NCBI RefSeq assembly: GCF_002742385.2
Contig: NZ_MJBI02000001.1
Location: 930,001 to 994,000, forward strand
Length of the DNA: 64,000 nt
Direction: 5' to 3'
Source: Macrococcoides goetzii
Lineage (GTDB): Bacteria > Bacillota > Bacilli > Staphylococcales > Staphylococcaceae
Of this stretch, positions 1 through 8,431 are shown piece by piece. The notes below the pieces were generated by a model. The model was given only the letters and a program-made list of their open reading frames with translations. It made no database searches and was not told where the DNA came from. A program made the position numbers and the translations under genes. The stretch's first letter is position 1. The number at the start of each line of letters is the position of its first letter.

Positions 1-102
1 ATCAATTTTTTGATAAAAAGCTTCTAAGTTTGCTGTTTTGTCTGTACATGCGGTAAGTATTACAACTAAGCATACCAATATCATACCTTTTAAATACTTC
101 AT
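1..102 (-). CDS. Lipoprotein, N-terminal part only (YkyA-like by position)
   Basis: The window starts inside this leftward gene, so only the first 34 codons are visible. They encode a short basic start, a hydrophobic stretch and a lipobox ending LTAC, so the protein should be lipidated on Cys-19 and held on the outer face of the membrane. The start at 102 is preferred over the ATG at 108, because the GAGGAGG ribosome site at 111-117 is eight bases from 102 and only two from 108. In staphylococci a YkyA-type putative cell-wall-binding lipoprotein gene sits next to def. That assignment rests on position only, since the diagnostic part of the protein lies outside the window. Confidence 0.8.
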   Translation of the reverse strand, partial: MKYLKGMILVCLVVILTACTDKTANLEAFYQKID

Positions 103-225
103 CAACATTGCCTCCTCTTATTTGCTTTTAATGTTATATTTTTTCACATATTATTTCAATGTATATAATGCATTTGCTCTGATTATCTGATATATTTTAT
201 AATAATAAAGTGAGGAGATGTTACG

Positions 226-780
226 ATGCTAACAATGAACGACATCATTCGAGATGGCCATCCGACTTTGAGAGAAAAGGCACAGGAAGTTGTATTACCA
301 TTATCGAATGAGAACCAAAAATTAATCGATGATATGCTGGAATTTCTTAAAATGAGTCAGGATGAAGAACTATCAAAAAAATATAAATTACGTAGTGGTG
401 TTGGAATAGCTGCGCCTCAGCTAAATCATAGTAAACGCATGCTAGTTATTTATTTTTATGATGAAAAAACTGAAAAATATATTGAACATCAATTAATTAA
501 TCCAAAGATTGTCAGTCATAGTGTTGAAAAAGCTTATTTACCTACTGGAGAAGGTTGCCTGAGCGTTGACGAAAACATTCCAGGTTTAGTTCATAGATAT
601 GCCCGTATTACAATTAAAGCATTTAAACCTGATGGAAGCGAAGTGAAATTACGCCTAAAAGATTTTGCTGCAATCGTAGCCCAACATGAAATTGACCATT
701 TAAACGGTATTATGTTCTATGATCATATCAATAAAGAAAATCCAATGGAAGTACAGGACAACGCTATCGCAGTGCAATAA
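226..780 (+). CDS. def: Peptide deformylase
   Basis: This cytoplasmic metalloenzyme removes the formyl group from the initiator methionine of nascent proteins. All three family motifs are present: GVGIAAPQ near residue 60, EGCLSV near 110 and QHEIDH near 155. The Cys of motif 2 and the two His of motif 3 bind the metal, and the Glu of motif 3 is catalytic. The 184-residue length fits the Gram-positive type 2 deformylases. GAGGAG at 212-217 lies eight bases before the ATG at 226, which decides the start over the in-frame ATG three codons later. The gene stands alone between a divergent lipoprotein gene and a strong bidirectional terminator. Confidence 0.95.
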   Translation: MLTMNDIIRDGHPTLREKAQEVVLPLSNENQKLIDDMLEFLKMSQDEELSKKYKLRSGVGIAAPQLNHSKRMLVIYFYDEKTEKYIEHQLINPKIVSHSVEKAYLPTGEGCLSVDENIPGLVHRYARITIKAFKPDGSEVKLRLKDFAAIVAQHEIDHLNGIMFYDHINKENPMEVQDNAIAVQ

Positions 781-824
781 AAATTATCTGTTAAAACTTT
801 AACGTTTTAACAGATAATTTTTTT
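781..824. terminator. Bidirectional terminator between def and the convergent gene
   Basis: A 17-base perfect inverted repeat (781-797 with 804-820) has a six-base loop and is followed by a T run on the plus strand and preceded by an A run. It lies between convergent genes and can end transcription from both sides. Confidence 0.85.
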
Positions 825-827
825 ATA

Positions 828-1091
828 TTAAATAAATTCGTCTTTTCTTTTTTCGTAACGAATACCTACTTCTTCTAAATACGAAATTACTTCTTGCATC
901 GTTTCTACATCCATCAAAACAGGATCATTAACATGCGGTGCTGTGTGTACTTCTACCGGATTAAATTTTTGATAAACAAAGTTCATAATGACTTCGTTAT
1001 CTCTTCTGTTAAATTCTAGGTGATCTAGTATTAAAGTTTCATGTTTGGTAGCTCTACTAATGACCGTTTTTATATTTGTTATATTATCCAT
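828..1091 (-). CDS. Small conserved hypothetical protein (87 aa)
   Basis: I do not recognise a named family. The protein is acidic and soluble, has no signal peptide or membrane segment, and looks like a small alpha/beta domain with a helix near residues 62-75. A good ribosome site, GGAGAG, lies just before the ATG. It starts 11 bases downstream of the HAD phosphatase stop, so the two genes are almost certainly co-transcribed, and it ends at the terminator shared with def. Codon use and composition match the neighbours, so it appears to be a genuine resident gene. Confidence 0.7.
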   Translation of the reverse strand: MDNITNIKTVISRATKHETLILDHLEFNRRDNEVIMNFVYQKFNPVEVHTAPHVNDPVLMDVETMQEVISYLEEVGIRYEKRKDEFI

Positions 1092-1102
1092 TTAATTCTC
1101 TC

Positions 1103-1879
1103 CTAGTCTATCAATTTAAAATGTTTGAATGCGTTTGTTAATCCATCTTCATGTACATCTTCTGTTACATAATCTGCTACTTCTTTTAATGCATCTACCC
1201 CATTACCCATTACAATGCCTAGTCCGACACCATGAATCATTTCCAGATCATTCAAACCGTCTCCAACTGCTATACAATCTTCTATAGGAATCTTCAGAGC
1301 TTCACTTACCTTTTTAATACCTTCAAACTTCGAACCGTTTACTGGCACAACATCACGACTAACTTCATGCCATCTAATAAACTTTATTTTTTCGTATTGA
1401 TCATCATATAATTTATCTTCTTCTTTAGTATTGAAGATTAAGCTCTGATAGATTGGTTTATCGATATAATAATTTTTTTCGTGTCTTGGATGTTCAAACT
1501 TCAATGTACTAATACTTTCCTTAATATGTTCATGATATTCAATATTTGATACCATCTCATGTTCATTTAAAAATACAAGTGGGTGATTATTTGAACTTGC
1601 ATCTTCCTCTAATTGCTTCAAAGTTTCCAGATCTAATGGATTTTGATAGATTACTTCTCCATTCATCACCGCATATTGTCCATTAAATGAAATATAATTT
1701 GTTATTCCGGTTTCTTTAATAACCTCCTGTAACATAAAAGGTGCACGACCCGTAGCAATCGCTAATAAATGTCCATTTTCCTGCAATTTTTTAATTGTTT
1801 CTTTCGTATGCTCACTCATTTCTTTATCGTCGTTATACAATGTTCCATCAATATCAAAGAATATCAAATGTTGCTTCAT
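1103..1879 (-). CDS. Cof-type HAD-superfamily phosphatase
   Basis: This is a haloacid-dehalogenase hydrolase of the Cof/YidA subfamily (class IIB cap), which dephosphorylates small sugar phosphates or nucleotides in the cytoplasm. Motif I, DIDGTLY, contains the nucleophilic Asp-9 and the acid/base Asp-11. ATGRAP near residue 42 is motif II. A Lys in the PVNGSK region near 182 serves as motif III, and GDGLNDLEM near 206 supplies the metal-binding acidic pair. The 258-residue length and central alpha/beta cap fit the family. Its substrate cannot be told from sequence. It is the first gene of a two-gene unit with the 87-residue protein. Confidence 0.9.
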   Translation of the reverse strand: MKQHLIFFDIDGTLYNDDKEMSEHTKETIKKLQENGHLLAIATGRAPFMLQEVIKETGITNYISFNGQYAVMNGEVIYQNPLDLETLKQLEEDASSNNHPLVFLNEHEMVSNIEYHEHIKESISTLKFEHPRHEKNYYIDKPIYQSLIFNTKEEDKLYDDQYEKIKFIRWHEVSRDVVPVNGSKFEGIKKVSEALKIPIEDCIAVGDGLNDLEMIHGVGLGIVMGNGVDALKEVADYVTEDVHEDGLTNAFKHFKLID

Positions 1880-2058
1880 GTTTAATCCTCCGTACAGTAT
1901 ATTTACCTTTAGTTTACCTTTTTGTACGCATTAATTCAAAAATGTATTATTATATATATGAAGAAGTTGCATGCAAAGACTTTACACTACCGTATTAATT
2001 CATGTAAGATAATAATACTTATACATTTAATATAAATGTCTTGTACGGTTTATGTTTA

Positions 2059-2076
2059 GCCCTAGACTCCTAGGGC
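2059..2076 (+). promoter_or_regulatory. GC-rich hairpin in the rpoY-rnjA leader
   Basis: Arms of seven bases, GCCCTAG and CTAGGGC, flank a four-base loop about 40 bases before rpoY. The following bases, ATTCTTTATG, are not a clean T run, so this is not a convincing terminator. It could stabilise or mark the leader of the RNase J1 message. A possible promoter, TTTACA at 1981 with an 18-base spacer to TAAGAT, lies upstream. Confidence 0.4.
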
Positions 2077-2114
2077 ATTCTTTATGTATATAATAATAAG
2101 GAGGCTATTTATTA

Positions 2115-2327
2115 ATGGCAATTTTTAAAGTATTTTTTCAAGAAGACAAAAGTGAAGTAATTATTCGTGAGAACACACAAGTTAAATATTTTGAAGCGGT
2201 TAGCGAAGAACAAGTTAGAAGATATTTACTCGATCGTCCTTATAACATTGAATTTGTTCAGGAATTAAAAGGTGCTCATTTAGAGTACGAACAAAAAGCT
2301 GAAAATTACAGCGTGGAGACTATCTAA
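2115..2327 (+). CDS. rpoY: RNA polymerase epsilon subunit
   Basis: This 70-residue protein matches the YkzG/RpoY family, a small auxiliary subunit that binds RNA polymerase near the DNA-exit side in Firmicutes. The N-terminal MAIFKVFFQ strand, the conserved [13 protein letters not shown] segment near residues 38-50 and the acidic character are typical, as is its position directly before rnjA. AAGGAGG at 2098-2104 is its ribosome site. Its stop codon abuts the rnjA start with no spacing, so the two are translationally coupled and co-transcribed. Confidence 0.93.
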   Translation: MAIFKVFFQEDKSEVIIRENTQVKYFEAVSEEQVRRYLLDRPYNIEFVQELKGAHLEYEQKAENYSVETI

Positions 2328-4040
2328 ATGAAGCCTTTACAAAAAAATGAAGTTGGTGTATTCGCCCTTGGTGGTATGGGTGAAATCGGTAAAAATACCT
2401 ACGCCGTTGAGTATCAAGACGAAATTATCGTTATTGATGCAGGTATCAAGTTTCCCGAGGACGAGTTGCTTGGTATCGATTATGTGATTCCTGATTATAC
2501 TTATCTTGTACAAAACCAGGAACGTATAAAAGGATTATTCATTACCCATGGACATGAAGATCATATCGGTGGTGTCCCATTCCTGTTAAAACAGTTGAAC
2601 GTTCCAATTTACGGTGGACCACTTGCACTAGGTTTAATCCGAAACAAACTTGAAGAACATGGTTTACTTCGTACTGCGCAGTTAAATCCGATTACAGAAG
2701 ACAGTGTCTTTGAATTTAACCATTTAAAAGTGTCTTTCTATTTAACGACACATTCTATTCCAGAGGCATATGGTGTTATCGTTGATACTCCAGAAGGAAA
2801 AATAGTACATACTGGTGACTTTAAATTTGATTTCACGCCAGTTGGTGAACCTGCTAATATTGCAAAGATGGCACAACTTGGTGAAGAAGGTGTGTTATGT
2901 CTATTATCAGATTCAACAAATGCTGAAATTCCGAACTTTACAATCAGTGAACGTGAAGTAGGTCAAAACGTAGAACAGATTTTCAGAAAATGTACAGGCA
3001 GAATTATTTTTGCTACATTTGCTTCAAATATATATCGTGTTCAGCAAGCTATTGAAGCGGCAGTTAAGTTCGATCGTAAAATCGTTATATTCGGCCGTTC
3101 TATGGAAAATAATATTAAAATCGGTACTGAACTTGGTTATATTAAAGTACCACCTGAAACATTTGTAGAAGCAAATAAAATTAATAGTATCCCTAAACAT
3201 AAATTATTGATTTTATGTACGGGTTCTCAAGGTGAACCGATGGCTGCATTATCTCGTATCGCTAACGGAACACATAGACAAATCTCAATCATTCCAGATG
3301 ATACTGTTATATTCTCATCTTCACCAATTCCAGGTAATACATTAAGTGTTAACCGAACAATCAATGCGTTATATAAAGCTGGTGCTGATGTTATTCATGG
3401 TAAGCTATCAAATATTCATACATCAGGTCACGGTTCACAGGAAGAACAAAAATTAATGCTTAGATTAATGAAACCTAAATTCTTCATGCCGATTCATGGT
3501 GAATATCGTATGCAAAGTTTACATGGTCAACTCGGTATTGATTGTGGTGTAAATCCTGAAAATGTATTTATCCATGAGAACGGAGATATTTTAGCATTGA
3601 CTAAAGACAGTGCTCGTTTTGCTGGTCGTGTACCATCGGGTAATATACTCGTTGATGGAAGTGGTATCGGTGACATCGGTAATGTTGTCATAAAGGACCG
3701 TAAAATATTATCTGAAGAAGGACTTGTTATTGTCGTTGTGAGTATTGACTTTAAAACTAATCAGTTGCTTAGTGGTCCGGATATTATTTCACGAGGATTC
3801 GTTTATATGCGTGAATCAGGTCATTTAATCTATGATGCGAGTCGCTTACTGAAAAAGAAAGTTATAGAGAAATTAAATTCAGGTGAAGAACTCGAATGGC
3901 ATCATATTAAAAATGTCATTACTGAAAATTTATCACCGTATTTATACGAAAAAACGAAACGAAAACCAATGATTTTACCGATGATTATGGATGTTAATAA
4001 AAATAATGAGCAACCTGTTGAACAAGAAACAACAAATTAA
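2328..4040 (+). CDS. rnjA: Ribonuclease J1
   Basis: RNase J1 is the endonuclease and 5'-3' exonuclease central to mRNA decay and rRNA maturation in Firmicutes. It belongs to the metallo-beta-lactamase / beta-CASP group. The zinc motif [10 protein letters not shown] is at about residues 76-85, followed by a beta-CASP domain with the FGRSM and CTGSQGE motifs, and PIHGEY near 388 supplies another metal-binding His. The length of 570 residues is typical, with a short acidic, Gln-rich tail. The ribosome site GTGGAG lies inside the end of rpoY. The only visible end of the unit is the terminator just after the stop, so expression should follow rpoY. Confidence 0.96.
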   Translation: MKPLQKNEVGVFALGGMGEIGKNTYAVEYQDEIIVIDAGIKFPEDELLGIDYVIPDYTYLVQNQERIKGLFITHGHEDHIGGVPFLLKQLNVPIYGGPLALGLIRNKLEEHGLLRTAQLNPITEDSVFEFNHLKVSFYLTTHSIPEAYGVIVDTPEGKIVHTGDFKFDFTPVGEPANIAKMAQLGEEGVLCLLSDSTNAEIPNFTISEREVGQNVEQIFRKCTGRIIFATFASNIYRVQQAIEAAVKFDRKIVIFGRSMENNIKIGTELGYIKVPPETFVEANKINSIPKHKLLILCTGSQGEPMAALSRIANGTHRQISIIPDDTVIFSSSPIPGNTLSVNRTINALYKAGADVIHGKLSNIHTSGHGSQEEQKLMLRLMKPKFFMPIHGEYRMQSLHGQLGIDCGVNPENVFIHENGDILALTKDSARFAGRVPSGNILVDGSGIGDIGNVVIKDRKILSEEGLVIVVVSIDFKTNQLLSGPDIISRGFVYMRESGHLIYDASRLLKKKVIEKLNSGEELEWHHIKNVITENLSPYLYEKTKRKPMILPMIMDVNKNNEQPVEQETTN

Positions 4041-4068
4041 AAATAGACCCTCTCGGGTCTATTTTTTT
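4041..4068. terminator. Terminator of rpoY-rnjA
   Basis: The stem AATAGACCC/GGGTCTATT with a four-base loop is followed by seven T residues. It begins directly after the rnjA stop and lies before the end of the convergent ktrC gene. Confidence 0.9.
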
Positions 4069-4076
4069 CGGCTATT

Positions 4077-4739
4077 TTAGTCATTAATAATTTTTTTCTC
4101 AAAACGATTTAAGTCATTATCATGACCGATCATAATTAATATATCTCCATTTTCAATAACAACACTTGGATCTGGTGATACAATTATTTCTTTACCGCGT
4201 TTAACTGCAATAATATTTAATCCATAATTTGCACGTATATCTAAATCAAGTATAGAATTGCCAGCTAGTGTTTCTCCGGCACGTATCTCAACGATCGAAT
4301 GCTGATCTGAAAGTTCAAGATAATCCAATACAGAAGAGCTTGCAACATTATGAGCAATTCTTCTTCCCATGTCTCGTTCAGGGTGAACAACTGTATCTGC
4401 ACCAATCTTATTTAATACTTTCGCATGATAATCATTTTGCGCTTTTGCTGTAACTTTTTTTACACCGATATCTTTTAAGATTAGCGTTGTTAATATACTT
4501 GCCTGTATGTTATCTCCTATTGCAACGATAACATGATCAAAGTTACGTATACCTAAACTCTTTAATACGTTCTCATCTGTTGTATCTGCAATAACAGCAT
4601 GGGTTGCAATATCTGCATATTCATTGACACGCGCTTCATCAGAATCTATAGCCATTACGTCCATATCCAATGCATTTAATTCTTTAACAATGCTCCCACC
4701 AAAACGTCCTAAACCGATAACTACAAATTCTTTTTCCAT
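4077..4739 (-). CDS. ktrC: Ktr potassium uptake regulatory subunit
   Basis: This is a peripheral RCK protein that forms the cytoplasmic gating ring of Ktr-type potassium channels. The N-terminal RCK_N Rossmann domain has the nucleotide loop GLGRFG near residues 9-14 and an acidic residue at the end of the second strand (AIDSD). The C-terminal RCK_C domain spans about residues 140-220, which is the region that binds c-di-AMP in Staphylococcus KtrA/KtrC. The 220-residue length is normal. No channel subunit is adjacent, as is usual for ktrC. It follows cydB by 12 bases and may be read through from the cyd promoter. Confidence 0.88.
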   Translation of the reverse strand: MEKEFVVIGLGRFGGSIVKELNALDMDVMAIDSDEARVNEYADIATHAVIADTTDENVLKSLGIRNFDHVIVAIGDNIQASILTTLILKDIGVKKVTAKAQNDYHAKVLNKIGADTVVHPERDMGRRIAHNVASSSVLDYLELSDQHSIVEIRAGETLAGNSILDLDIRANYGLNIIAVKRGKEIIVSPDPSVVIENGDILIMIGHDNDLNRFEKKIIND

Positions 4740-4751
4740 ACTACCCCTCCG

Positions 4752-5771
4752 TTATTTCTTCTTACCTTTAACATATTCAGTATCAAATACGAATAGTCTC
4801 AATAATAAATATAAAGAAGGAAGTAATAAAAGTAAACCTAATATAAACACCACGACTAATGCAAATGCCATTGTTTCATTTACAACTGCTTTGTCCATAT
4901 TGACATAAGGATATAAAATATAAGGTAACTTAGAAATGCCATATCCATAGAATGCAGTAGCAAATTGCAGAATTACCATGATAAGTCCAAGTTCAAGATT
5001 TTTCTCAAAATAATATAGTGCAAATGCAATTAAGAAAAATAAGATGCTAAGGCCAAATAACCACCAATATTGTCCTGTTGCAACATCGAAATGCTCTCTA
5101 TTTTGCTGTCTTAAACTCAAAAATGTAAACTGACAAATTACAAGCATTGGTAATGCCCATATTAAAAACCATGTTCGAAGTATCTTATACGCAGGTCTAT
5201 CTTTTGCTTTGTGTGCATAAACTGTTAAAAATGCTGAAGAAATATATAACACTGAGATGATACATAAAAATACAACACTCCATGCAAATGGACTCATTAA
5301 TAATTCGAACCATTTCAATTCAACACCTTGAGCAGTCTTTGTGATAAAGCCACCTTCTGATATGGTTAATACTGTTGAAAAAGCTGCAGGAATCAGTAAT
5401 CCTGAAATACCGTATAAGGCTACCCATGCAAGTTTAGAGTCTTTCCCATACGTTTCAAATGCATAAAATGACCCTCGTATTGTAAGCAGTATTAACGCTA
5501 TACTTACAGGCAGCAACAAAGTTGAACCGAAATAATAAGCTGTATCAGGGAAAAATCCTACAATACCTACGAAGAAGAACACTAAAAATACATTAGTAAC
5601 TTCCCATACAGGATTCAAATATCTTGATATAACGTCTTTTAATTCATTTTCCTGTGATGTAAGTTTCGCATATAAAATAAAGAAACCGGCACCGAAATCA
5701 ATTGCTCCTAAAATAACGTAACCAAATAGAAAAGTCCATAATACTAAAATACCAATATGTTGATAATCCAT
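4752..5771 (-). CDS. cydB: Cytochrome bd ubiquinol/menaquinol oxidase, subunit II
   Basis: This is the integral membrane partner of CydA in the high-affinity bd-type terminal oxidase. The 339 residues contain about eight to nine hydrophobic helices and the family signature around GAIDFGAG near residues 22-29, with PVWEVTNVFLVFF following. Its start overlaps the cydA stop by one base, so the pair is coupled. No cydCD genes are nearby. The stop is followed after 12 bases by ktrC without a clear terminator. Confidence 0.94.
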   Translation of the reverse strand: MDYQHIGILVLWTFLFGYVILGAIDFGAGFFILYAKLTSQENELKDVISRYLNPVWEVTNVFLVFFFVGIVGFFPDTAYYFGSTLLLPVSIALILLTIRGSFYAFETYGKDSKLAWVALYGISGLLIPAAFSTVLTISEGGFITKTAQGVELKWFELLMSPFAWSVVFLCIISVLYISSAFLTVYAHKAKDRPAYKILRTWFLIWALPMLVICQFTFLSLRQQNREHFDVATGQYWWLFGLSILFFLIAFALYYFEKNLELGLIMVILQFATAFYGYGISKLPYILYPYVNMDKAVVNETMAFALVVVFILGLLLLLPSLYLLLRLFVFDTEYVKGKKK

Positions 5772-7114
5772 TATTTGGCACCCCCTTTGGCAAATTGCTC
5801 TACATCAAATTGTGCCGGCTTATCTTTATACATACGAAGTAATACGTAGCTACATGAAAAACCTAAAACAAGATAAAGTAATCCAAAAGCAACAAGAACA
5901 AGGCTCACACCATCTGCATGCGTAGCACCTTCAGCAACTTTCATATAACCTCGTAATAACCATGGTTGACGTCCCATCTCAGCTAGGAACCATCCAAATT
6001 CAATAGCTAACATGCACAGAGGTCCAGTTAAAGCAATGAGATATAGCATGAAATTATGCGTTGCTAACTTATTTTTAACTTTATTTAATATTACATATAG
6101 TACACTGACAGCAAAACTAAACATACCGAAGAACACCATAAGATCGAAGAAATAATGAATGATCAAAGGGGGTTGTTCATCTTTAGGTATTTCATCTAAT
6201 CCTTTAACAGTCGTATCAAAACTGTTATCAGCAAGAAAACTTAACATACCAGGTATTTTTATTGCGCCTTTTACTTCCTGTGTTTTTTCATCAAGAACAC
6301 CAAATAAGACTAAGTCAGCATTTTTATCACTTTCAAAATGCCATTCCATTGCCGCTAATTTTTCCGGTTGTTCATTGTGCAGGAACTTCGCTGATAAATC
6401 ACCCGCTAATATCGTTAATAAACTAAAAATCAACCCTACAATCATCGCCATTTTTAAAGATTTCATGTGATAATCTTTATCTTCAGGAAATTTATTACGT
6501 AATAATTTTATGGCTGCTACACTCGCGATACAAAAAGCAATTGTCATTCCACCTGTTGTTACAACATGGAAAGAACGCACAAAAAATGAGCTATTTAACA
6601 TTGCTTGAATCGGGTCAATATCAACCAATACTCCATTTTTTACTTTGAATCCTTCCGGTGTATTCATAAATGAATTCACACTTGTAATAAACAATGCACT
6701 TAATGTTGAACCGATAATAATTGGTATATTAAGTAACCAATGAGTCCATTTATTTTTAAAACGATCCCATGTATATAAATATATACTTAAGAAAATTGCC
6801 TCAAAAAAGAATGCAAAAGTCTCCATAAAGAGCGGTAATGCAATAACCTGGCCACCTAACTGCATAAATGATGGCCATAATAATGACAGCTGTAAACCGA
6901 TAATCGTTCCCGTTACAACACCAACAGCTACAGTGATTGTAAATGTTTTTGCAAAACGTCTTGCCATTGCCATATATTTCGGATTATTATATTTTATTCC
7001 TAACCCTTCTGCAATCATTATCATAAGTGGCATTCCAACACCAATTGTGGCAAAAATAATATGAAAACCTAACGTCATCGCTGTTAATAAACGACTTAAC
7101 ACAACACCATCCAT
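5771..7114 (-). CDS. cydA: Cytochrome bd ubiquinol/menaquinol oxidase, subunit I
   Basis: This is the haem-bearing subunit of the bd oxidase, which reduces oxygen to water with electrons from menaquinol and without proton pumping. The conserved haem d ligand His lies near residue 18 in TLGFHI. The quinol-oxidase signature GRQPW is near residue 392, and the Q-loop is short, as in Gram-positive enzymes. About nine transmembrane helices are predicted by eye in 447 residues. AGGAGG precedes the ATG by six bases. A Rex-like inverted repeat lies just upstream, suggesting induction when the NADH/NAD ratio rises under low oxygen. Confidence 0.95.
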   Translation of the reverse strand: MDGVVLSRLLTAMTLGFHIIFATIGVGMPLMIMIAEGLGIKYNNPKYMAMARRFAKTFTITVAVGVVTGTIIGLQLSLLWPSFMQLGGQVIALPLFMETFAFFFEAIFLSIYLYTWDRFKNKWTHWLLNIPIIIGSTLSALFITSVNSFMNTPEGFKVKNGVLVDIDPIQAMLNSSFFVRSFHVVTTGGMTIAFCIASVAAIKLLRNKFPEDKDYHMKSLKMAMIVGLIFSLLTILAGDLSAKFLHNEQPEKLAAMEWHFESDKNADLVLFGVLDEKTQEVKGAIKIPGMLSFLADNSFDTTVKGLDEIPKDEQPPLIIHYFFDLMVFFGMFSFAVSVLYVILNKVKNKLATHNFMLYLIALTGPLCMLAIEFGWFLAEMGRQPWLLRGYMKVAEGATHADGVSLVLVAFGLLYLVLGFSCSYVLLRMYKDKPAQFDVEQFAKGGAK

Positions 7115-7127
7115 GAATATCCTCCTT

Positions 7128-7145
7128 TTGTGATTGTACTCACAT
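7128..7145. promoter_or_regulatory. Candidate Rex operator for cydAB
   Basis: The sequence TTGTGATTGTACTCACAT has half-sites TTGTGA and TCACAT separated by six bases. This differs from the Rex consensus TTGTGA-N6-TCACAA at one position. It sits immediately upstream of the cydA ribosome site, where a bound repressor would block transcription. Rex control of cydAB is established in S. aureus; the match here is by eye. Confidence 0.7.
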
Positions 7146-7263
7146 TTCTTTAAGTTTAATACACCTTATAACGAATATAAAGGGAAACGCCTAATAGTTG
7201 TGTGACAAATATGTGATCATCGTCAAACTATTTAAAATACATTTGCATATATTGCCTATAATA

Positions 7264-7292
7264 TTGATAATTCTGTCTGAAATCGCTATAGT
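7264..7292 (+). promoter_or_regulatory. SigA-type promoter of the glutaredoxin-like gene
   Basis: TTGATA at 7264-7269 and TATAGT at 7287-7292 are separated by exactly 17 bases. The predicted start is about 30 bases before the ATG at 7331. A cre-like sequence overlaps the -10 region but is too degenerate to call. Confidence 0.65.
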
Positions 7293-7330
7293 ATGTATAG
7301 TCACAAAAAAGTTGTAAGAGAGGTATTGAT

Positions 7331-7564
7331 ATGAACATTGAAATATATACGCAAGATGATTGTCCACCATGCGAATTTATTAAAAACTATTTCAGACAAA
7401 CATCCCTTCCCTTTAAAGAAAAAAATATTAAAAATATGACATACAAAATTGAAATGATAGATTACGATGCGATGAGTACACCGCTTATTAAAATAGATGA
7501 TCAATTATTCTACACACCAGATGTCGAAGCAATTGAAAAGTATATGGAGACTAAAAATGTTTAA
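7331..7564 (+). CDS. Glutaredoxin / NrdH-like thiol redox protein
   Basis: This small 77-residue thioredoxin-fold protein carries the active site CPPC at residues 13-16 after the first strand. STPLIKID at about residues 50-57 supplies the conserved Thr-Pro of the cis-proline loop. Proteins like this reduce disulphides, often in ribonucleotide reductase, but the partner here is unknown because no nrd gene is adjacent. A similar small gene lies beside cydA in staphylococci as I recall. The gene overlaps the next one by eight bases, so they form a coupled pair. Confidence 0.82.
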   Translation: MNIEIYTQDDCPPCEFIKNYFRQTSLPFKEKNIKNMTYKIEMIDYDAMSTPLIKIDDQLFYTPDVEAIEKYMETKNV

Positions 7565-8387
7565 GTTTTTAATGTATAACATAATAGACCGCTTCGGAAA
7601 AAGTCTAGTGCCGTTATTCCATACCAATCCGAAAAATGTTGGTGTCGATAGTATTTCTATTAAAGGTCTGAGATTATATCATGCTCGACCATTATCAATA
7701 GTACATATCTCAGATTTACATATCGGTTTTCAGTATAATTATCATGATTTAATAGAACACATTAAAATAATCAATCAGCTACAGCCTGATATCGTCATGA
7801 TTACCGGAGATTTATTTGATAACTTAGAAGTGTTTAAAGAAAATCCAAATGATTATATACCATTGCTAAAAACAATTAAAGCGCCATTAGGCGTATACTT
7901 TTCATACGGCAATCATGATCAGCGTACACACTTAACTCATGATTTAGAAACAGTATTGACTAATAGTCATATAACAGTGCTGAATAACTTTGGTAAATAT
8001 ATTAATTATGATGGAGAAGAAATATATGTATGTGGTACTGATGATATTCTTAATGCTTCCGGAAATATCGAACAGGCTATACGAAACAGAAAACATCACA
8101 ATGACTACACTATAACTTTAGTACACGAACCAGATTATGCAGATTTTGTAAAGAAATTCAATGTTGACCTCCAATTATCTGGACATAGTCACGGGGGACA
8201 AATTTTTATTCCTATGCTTGGTGCACCAATTAAACCATCATTAGGACAAAAATATTTAAAAGGTTTATTTAAATTGAAATATAAAAAACATAGTATGCAT
8301 CTTCATGTTTCTCGTGGTCTTGGTAGTACACATCTGCCAATCAGAATTTTTGCGAAACCTCAAATAACAAAAATCTATATCAAATAA
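7557..8387 (+). CDS. Metallophosphoesterase (YkuE/YaeI-like)
   Basis: This calcineurin-like phosphoesterase carries all the metal-binding blocks: SDLHIG near residue 53, GDLFDN near 84, GNHDQ near 117 and GHSHGGQ near 206. An N-terminal hydrophobic and basic stretch (FKFLMYNIIDRF) suggests membrane association like YkuE/YaeI, which act on lipid-linked or membrane phosphates. The start at 7557 is chosen because TGGAG lies seven bases upstream; the upstream in-frame ATG at 7497 falls inside the preceding gene. The product is 276 residues. The substrate cannot be assigned. Confidence 0.85.
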   Translation: MFKFLMYNIIDRFGKSLVPLFHTNPKNVGVDSISIKGLRLYHARPLSIVHISDLHIGFQYNYHDLIEHIKIINQLQPDIVMITGDLFDNLEVFKENPNDYIPLLKTIKAPLGVYFSYGNHDQRTHLTHDLETVLTNSHITVLNNFGKYINYDGEEIYVCGTDDILNASGNIEQAIRNRKHHNDYTITLVHEPDYADFVKKFNVDLQLSGHSHGGQIFIPMLGAPIKPSLGQKYLKGLFKLKYKKHSMHLHVSRGLGSTHLPIRIFAKPQITKIYIK

Positions 8388-8424
8388 AGAAGAAGCTGAA
8401 ATCATTTCAGCTTCTTCTTTATTT
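8386..8424. terminator. Bidirectional terminator, metallophosphoesterase and ptsHI
   Basis: The 16-17 base arms AAAGAAGAAGCTGAAAT and ATTTCAGCTTCTTCTTT are nearly contiguous. A/T runs on both sides suit two convergent transcripts. Confidence 0.85.
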
Positions 8425-8431
8425 TGTTGAA

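Noticed and set aside
2089-2094. TATAAT just before rpoY
   Set aside because: It lies within ten bases of the ribosome site, so a start from it would leave no ribosome site on the message. A promoter further upstream is more likely.
7199-7220. Second Rex-like site further upstream of cydA
   Set aside because: TGTGA occurs twice as a direct repeat, not as an inverted repeat, so it does not fit the Rex dyad.
7278-7291. cre-like sequence overlapping the glutaredoxin-gene promoter
   Set aside because: The core CG and left half fit a CcpA site, but the right half lacks the CA end, so the match is too weak to call.
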